Below, in pieces: positions 60,664 to 64,000 of a stretch of 64,000 nucleotides of DNA (position 1 is its first letter; each line of letters starts with the position of its first letter). Source of the DNA: Wansuia hejianensis (GTDB lineage Bacteria > Bacillota > Clostridia > Lachnospirales > Lachnospiraceae); the NCBI RefSeq assembly GCF_014337215.1, contig NZ_CP060635.1, positions 1,811,501 through 1,875,500 on the forward strand. The letters run 5' to 3'. A program made the position numbers and the translations under genes. The notes below the pieces were generated by a model. That model saw only the letters and a list, made by a program, of their open reading frames with translations. It was not told the DNA's origin and did not search any database.

Positions 60664-60680
60664 TTGTGCGTTTTGCACAA
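60664..60680. promoter_or_regulatory. Candidate operator TTGTGC-N5-GCACAA
   Basis: A perfect 6-bp inverted repeat with a 5-bp centre, about 190 bp upstream of the dehydrogenase operon. It is a plausible binding site for the PrpR-N-type regulator encoded next door. Confidence 0.4.
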
Positions 60681-60718
60681 TTTATTGAACCCGATCACAA
60701 TTCTATTTCAGAACACTC

Positions 60719-60748
60719 AAAATGCCCTAGCGCTTCTGCGCCAGGGCA
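60719..60748 (-). terminator. Terminator of the regulator gene
   Basis: TGCCCTGGCGC and GCGCTAGGGCA form an 11-bp stem (one mismatch) with a 4-nt loop followed by TTTT on the minus strand. Confidence 0.7.
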
Positions 60749-60778
60749 TCACAATCCTGTGCCGTATTCTGCTGCTTT

Positions 60779-62563
60779 TTATCGAGAATTCAAGATCCGC
60801 CAGATTGTCGTACGGCTTACCTTCAGCCGGTCAGCGGCTTTCTTCTGATTCATCCCTTCCTCTTTCATCACACGGCGGATCACATCATAAGTGATATCAT
60901 TAAGAGACTGGTTCAGATTGATATTGCTCACATTAGCCTCTTCGCTGCTGAATATCTCATTAGATATGCACTCTTTAACACTTTTTCTTGTAATATAGTT
61001 CCCATCCGTACCGATCACAAGTTCCCGCAGCACCCTCTTCAGCTGTGTCACATTCCCCGGCCACGAATACTGAAGCATTTCCTCATCTGCACCATTCTCA
61101 AAACCGATTACCTGCTTGCCAAGTTCCGCGTTCAGAGCGCTCAAATAGATAATCGAAAGATTCAGGACATCGCTTTTTCTTTTTCGGAGAGGCAGCGCCT
61201 GCAGAAGAATACAGTTTACCTTCGTCAGCAAATATTCTGACATCATACACTCCGCAGAGTCCCCTTTTACTGTTCCCGAAAAGATAACTTGATTCCTTCT
61301 GCAAAGATTTGTATTTTCAATCATGTCCCGCAGCTTCTTCTCCAGGTTTATATCAATCACCTGTATATTTTTAAAATAGATCGTACAATTAATCTCCATC
61401 AAAGGAGAAGTAGATTTTTCAAAAAATCTTGTCCACTCCTTAGGCGTAACCACCTCACAGTCAATCGTATAAAACGGCCTGTTCTTGTTGTAACCCATGC
61501 GGTATATGCTGTTCGCCGCAGCATCCTTTCCGCTGCCCGGTTCACCAAGAATCAAAATCGGCAGCCTTGAATTACAGCATTTCAGCATAGTTTCCCTGGC
61601 CCGGCCCACCAAGTTCGAGACCCCGAAGGAGCTTTCAAAGGAATAGCTGTCCTCGTCCTCCTCTTCAGCAAGCATAATCCCTCTGGTATCCTCAGGAACC
61701 TCCACGCAGACAGGGCGCCCGTAGATCACCACTTCTTCTCCGCCTGAGCCCTCAATAATCTTCGAATCAACGACATAGTATTCCCTGCCGAATCTCCGCT
61801 CCATGTGAAATATCTCCTGTTCAAAATATGCATTGAGGTTCTCCTTCAAAAATTCCGCATATCTCTCAGACTCTCCGCTGTTCTTCACATTATTAAGCAG
61901 TACATCACCCTGACGGTTCAAAATGGTAATATACCAGGGCGCGCCATCGCATATGCTTTTGAGGTAATCCTTCTCCTCGGTCTCCCTCGATTTGATGGCC
62001 AACAGCTGAACAGCCTGCTTTAATACAGCTTCTACGCTGTTTTTTCCAGACATAATCAGCACGACGTTCATGCCTTTTTCCGTGGCCAGCTTCGCATTAA
62101 TCATATCCCCCACAACCATAGAGTATCCCTGCTTTTGAAGATTCTCCAGCAATTCTTTAGACTCTTCCTCTGTATTAACGGCATATACCTCAATATCATA
62201 CTGCAGCATGGTACAGAACTCCTGCGCCCTTTTAGCGATTGCAGGCAGGCTTACAATTGCAAACTTTTCATTATAATTCCTAGCCAGCAGCACCGCCCGG
62301 AAAATATCATCAAACGTAACGGATATTTCCAGTATAATCATATGCGGATACGCGGTCCGCAGCAGCTCCGCGGTACCGCCTCTGGCTATTATAACATCAT
62401 ATTTCGCCGTTTCCATTCTCTCTCCGGCCACTTCCACCGCTTTCTCCATGTCGCCGACTGTCGCGTCCAGGCAGATTTCCCTGTGCTGTCCGGCAGCAGA
62501 AACCAGCATTTCTTTTAACCCTTCATACGGAAGAATTGCCAGCACTCTAATTTGCTTCACCAT
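60779..62563 (-). CDS. PrpR-N-type transcription regulator with degenerate AAA+ domain
   Basis: A 594-residue protein. Residues about 5-190 are a PrpR-N ligand-sensing domain (VIIARGGTAELLR, ILEISVTFDDIFRAV), 195-300 look PAS-like, and 315-530 a sigma-54-interaction-type AAA+ domain with Walker A GEPGSGKD (340-347). The GAFTGA loop is missing and the usual Walker B GTLFLDEI reads TIYFKNI (394-400). A Fis-type helix-turn-helix ends the protein (KKAADRLKVSRTTIWRIL). It probably regulates the neighbouring catabolic and transport genes without activating sigma-54 polymerase. Confidence 0.85.
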   Translation of the reverse strand: MVKQIRVLAILPYEGLKEMLVSAAGQHREICLDATVGDMEKAVEVAGERMETAKYDVIIARGGTAELLRTAYPHMIILEISVTFDDIFRAVLLARNYNEKFAIVSLPAIAKRAQEFCTMLQYDIEVYAVNTEEESKELLENLQKQGYSMVVGDMINAKLATEKGMNVVLIMSGKNSVEAVLKQAVQLLAIKSRETEEKDYLKSICDGAPWYITILNRQGDVLLNNVKNSGESERYAEFLKENLNAYFEQEIFHMERRFGREYYVVDSKIIEGSGGEEVVIYGRPVCVEVPEDTRGIMLAEEEDEDSYSFESSFGVSNLVGRARETMLKCCNSRLPILILGEPGSGKDAAANSIYRMGYNKNRPFYTIDCEVVTPKEWTRFFEKSTSPLMEINCTIYFKNIQVIDINLEKKLRDMIENTNLCRRNQVIFSGTVKGDSAECMMSEYLLTKVNCILLQALPLRKRKSDVLNLSIIYLSALNAELGKQVIGFENGADEEMLQYSWPGNVTQLKRVLRELVIGTDGNYITRKSVKECISNEIFSSEEANVSNINLNQSLNDITYDVIRRVMKEEGMNQKKAADRLKVSRTTIWRILNSR

Positions 62564-62597
62564 ATATTACCACCTCTATCTCTTACACTTTAGGCTA

Positions 62598-62625
62598 ATT
62601 ATATAATATTTTTTATATTTTGTAA
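62598..62625 (-). promoter_or_regulatory. Promoter of the regulator gene
   Basis: TTACAA (62625-62620) and TATAAT (62603-62598) on the minus strand are 16 bp apart in an AT-rich stretch, about 30 bp before the ATG. Confidence 0.45.
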
Positions 62626-62670
62626 CTCTTTTTCGCGCCAAAGCGTCAGAGACTGGTGTCTTATCAGCAT

Positions 62671-63651
62671 TTATACCAGCGCTATTGGCCGAACCGGCAT
62701 TCCCGTCGCATTTCGGAGTTTCGGAGAGCAGCTGATAAAACAAAATTCATATACCTCATCCCTGGCCAGCTCCTCCAGCTGCACGTATTCCATGATATGG
62801 ACCCCCTGTTGAATCAGCAGATAATGATGAACCGGCTGAGGGTGGCGCGGAACACTCATCGATCCATCTGCTTTTTCTCCATCCAGACAGGATTTATCAT
62901 CCCCCACCAATATAGCTCCGCCTTCTTCTACCAGATATCTCGCGGCGCTGATCCCCAGACCGGCGCCGCCCGCTCGCTCTTCTGGCCATCCATTGCCCGT
63001 GCGCAGCAAGACTGCGTCGCCCCTCTTCAGCGCTACGCCCTCCCAACGGGCGCATGCTTCACAGTCCTCTGCTGAAATGATGTAATCCCCCGGCAAATAT
63101 TCTACCCCTTTATAGGACGCAATATCAAGCATGACCCCTCTCATAATCATAGGCGGGATTTTCGCAGCGTCACATTTAGACGGCCCCAAAACCGATCCGT
63201 ATTCCGCATCCGTATATCCGCCGTACCAATGGTCATCCTCTCCCGTTGTCCAATGACACAACGCATCTATGTGGGTCCCCAGATGGAGCGGCCCCATCAC
63301 CATCTCAGTATTGCAGCCCATACGATAATCGGGGGCATTGTGTTCTTCATCCATCCATTCCCCTTTTTGATACCAGTTAACAGAACAGTGTGCATTCGTA
63401 TTCTTGAGCTTTCTTCTGCCCGACGGCGACGCATAAGACACAATTTCAAAACCGCAATGCCCGTTCCAGATATTCATACCCTTAAAGCGTTCAGTTTCCA
63501 GATCGTAGATTCTGCCTTTCTTAACCAGGGAAAGGGCCTGCAGCACAGAACCACAGTCCATCTCATTCGCCGCCCCCCGTTCATCCCCTGCTCCATAATT
63601 TTCCCAGACATTGCTATGTACCCACTCTTCATCATTATAATCTTTTTTCAC
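62671..63651 (-). CDS. Cyclase-family (kynurenine formamidase-like) metal hydrolase
   Basis: A 326-residue protein of the cyclase superfamily. H-L-G-T-H-I-D-A-L-C-H is the metal-binding HxGTHxDxxxH motif, and the later GDAVLLRTGNGW and Y-L-V-E-E-G-G-A-I-L-V-G-D segments are typical. The family contains amidases and lactonase-like enzymes. It overlaps the upstream kinase gene by 4 bp, so it probably opens a lactone or amide of the compound the kinase phosphorylates. No signal peptide is present. The substrate is unknown. Confidence 0.85.
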   Translation of the reverse strand: MKKDYNDEEWVHSNVWENYGAGDERGAANEMDCGSVLQALSLVKKGRIYDLETERFKGMNIWNGHCGFEIVSYASPSGRRKLKNTNAHCSVNWYQKGEWMDEEHNAPDYRMGCNTEMVMGPLHLGTHIDALCHWTTGEDDHWYGGYTDAEYGSVLGPSKCDAAKIPPMIMRGVMLDIASYKGVEYLPGDYIISAEDCEACARWEGVALKRGDAVLLRTGNGWPEERAGGAGLGISAARYLVEEGGAILVGDDKSCLDGEKADGSMSVPRHPQPVHHYLLIQQGVHIMEYVQLEELARDEVYEFCFISCSPKLRNATGMPVRPIALV

Positions 63652-64000
63652 ACTACACCTCCAACCATCATCTTATCCGCAATCTCTACGAATATCGATT
63701 CATTTCCGAACCCCCCGGATTTTGAAACCACCTGCATTGTCCGTTCCCCAACCTTCGTCTCAAACAGCACCGCGCCAGGCATTATTTCGCAGACCGGACG
63801 TATGTCCTTACATCCCTTTCGCTGTAAAAAAGCGTATACTGTGTCTCCGCCGCTGAGAGACAAAGCCCCGTCCACCCCAAAGCCAAGCCACAGGTCTATA
63901 AATTCCCCCAGCCGGTTCACAATACATTCTCTGATATTTTCCTCCGCAACTCCCACCAATCTGCCATATGCTGCTGCCTCCTCTACCGCATCATCATGCG
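63648..64000 (-). CDS. Four-carbon acid sugar kinase (DUF1537/OtnK type), C-terminal part
   Basis: About 117 residues are visible and the frame stays open to the right edge, so the N-terminal substrate-binding domain is missing from the window. The segment LSLSGGDTVYAFLQRKG, then CEIMPGAVLFETKVG and VVSKSGGFGNE, is the nucleotide-binding domain of DUF1537 kinases, which phosphorylate threonate or erythronate-type acids at C4. An internal TTG start is not needed. It overlaps the cyclase gene by 4 bp, so the two share a transcript. A partner such as PdxA2 would be expected upstream. Confidence 0.85.
   Translation of the reverse strand, partial: HDDAVEEAAAYGRLVGVAEENIRECIVNRLGEFIDLWLGFGVDGALSLSGGDTVYAFLQRKGCKDIRPVCEIMPGAVLFETKVGERTMQVVSKSGGFGNESIFVEIADKMMVGGVV

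Larger units (their letters stand above)
60476..60778. other. AT-rich control region between regulator gene and dehydrogenase operon
   Basis: No gene. It contains the regulator's terminator hairpin (60719-60748), the palindrome TTGTGC-N5-GCACAA (60664-60680), a short TTCAT/ATGAA repeat and long AT-rich tracts before the dehydrogenase start. A -24/-12 sigma-54 element was looked for and not found. Confidence 0.6.

Noticed and set aside
60476..60778. Sigma-54 promoter for the dehydrogenase operon
   Set aside because: The regulator looked like a sigma-54 activator at first, but no GG-N10-GC element is present in the minus strand of this region and the AAA+ domain lacks the required motifs.

Overview
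The window looks like a chromosomal segment of a spore-forming, low-to-moderate GC Clostridia, most likely Lachnospiraceae. This is an inference from gene content and not from a 16S gene. It carries the spore genes gpr and spoIIP, the c-di-AMP pair cdaA/cdaR, Firmicutes-type promoters, a DinR-type SOS box, strong AGGAGG-like ribosome binding sites, and the conserved rpsT / gpr-spoIIP-lepA-hemW block. Almost everything is on the minus strand. No tRNA, rRNA, insertion sequence or CRISPR array was seen.

Layout. (1) Positions 1-7153 (minus) hold a long-tailed phage tail module: tail terminator, two paralogous tail-tube proteins, a tail assembly chaperone with a canonical -1 slippery heptamer, tape measure, distal tail protein, Gp37-like hub and the start of a fibre/baseplate protein. 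A 313-bp control region (7154-7466) separates it from a divergent XRE repressor and an ImmA-like protein. No capsid, portal or terminase gene precedes the tail genes, so a phage-tail-like bacteriocin (F-type tailocin) or a decayed prophage is the best reading. (2) Positions 8295-26749 are a surface glycopolymer locus: rhamnosyltransferase-like GT2 enzymes, two tandem LytR-CpsA-Psr ligases, a WbaP-type initiating transferase, a dTDP-4-amino-sugar transaminase, a CsbB/ArnC-like Und-P transferase, a pair of small EamA/SMR proteins, a WbqC-family protein, an ATP-grasp/PLP-enzyme fusion, YfhO, RmlD and GtrA. Together these suggest a polymer decorated from outside with an Und-P-linked, possibly acylated amino sugar. 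(3) Positions 26760-39382 are housekeeping: DacF-type D,D-carboxypeptidase, HPr, CdaR, CdaA, two unknown membrane proteins, ComF, RecD2, Mbl/MreB and UvrA. (4) Positions 39461-40039 are gene-free and hold a very large inverted repeat with inner hairpins. (5) Positions 40040-43159 hold a YkvI-type transporter and an IbrB/IbrA-like pair. (6) Positions 43333-50232 carry hemW, lepA, spoIIP, gpr, rpsT and holA. holA is the last gene of an SPFH / zinc-ribbon / GT2 / holA operon reaching up to 53372. (7) Positions 53667-64000 form a carbon-source uptake and catabolism region: a ribose-type ABC transporter with an ATPase-permease fusion, two zinc dehydrogenases, a PrpR-N-type regulator with a degenerate AAA+ domain, a cyclase-family hydrolase, and the end of a four-carbon acid sugar kinase.

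Non-coding structure is unusually rich. It includes a dispersed ~65-nt imperfect palindromic repeat family (three or more copies at 13535-13741, one at 22561-22627, a diverged one near 53396-53460), an 83-bp-period direct repeat at 32278-32399, the 45-bp perfect-arm inverted repeat at 39725-39998, and several well-formed promoters, operator-like palindromes and terminators. Start codons were moved from the longest open frame where a ribosome binding site or family length argued for it; each entry says so. All functions are inferred from sequence reading alone.
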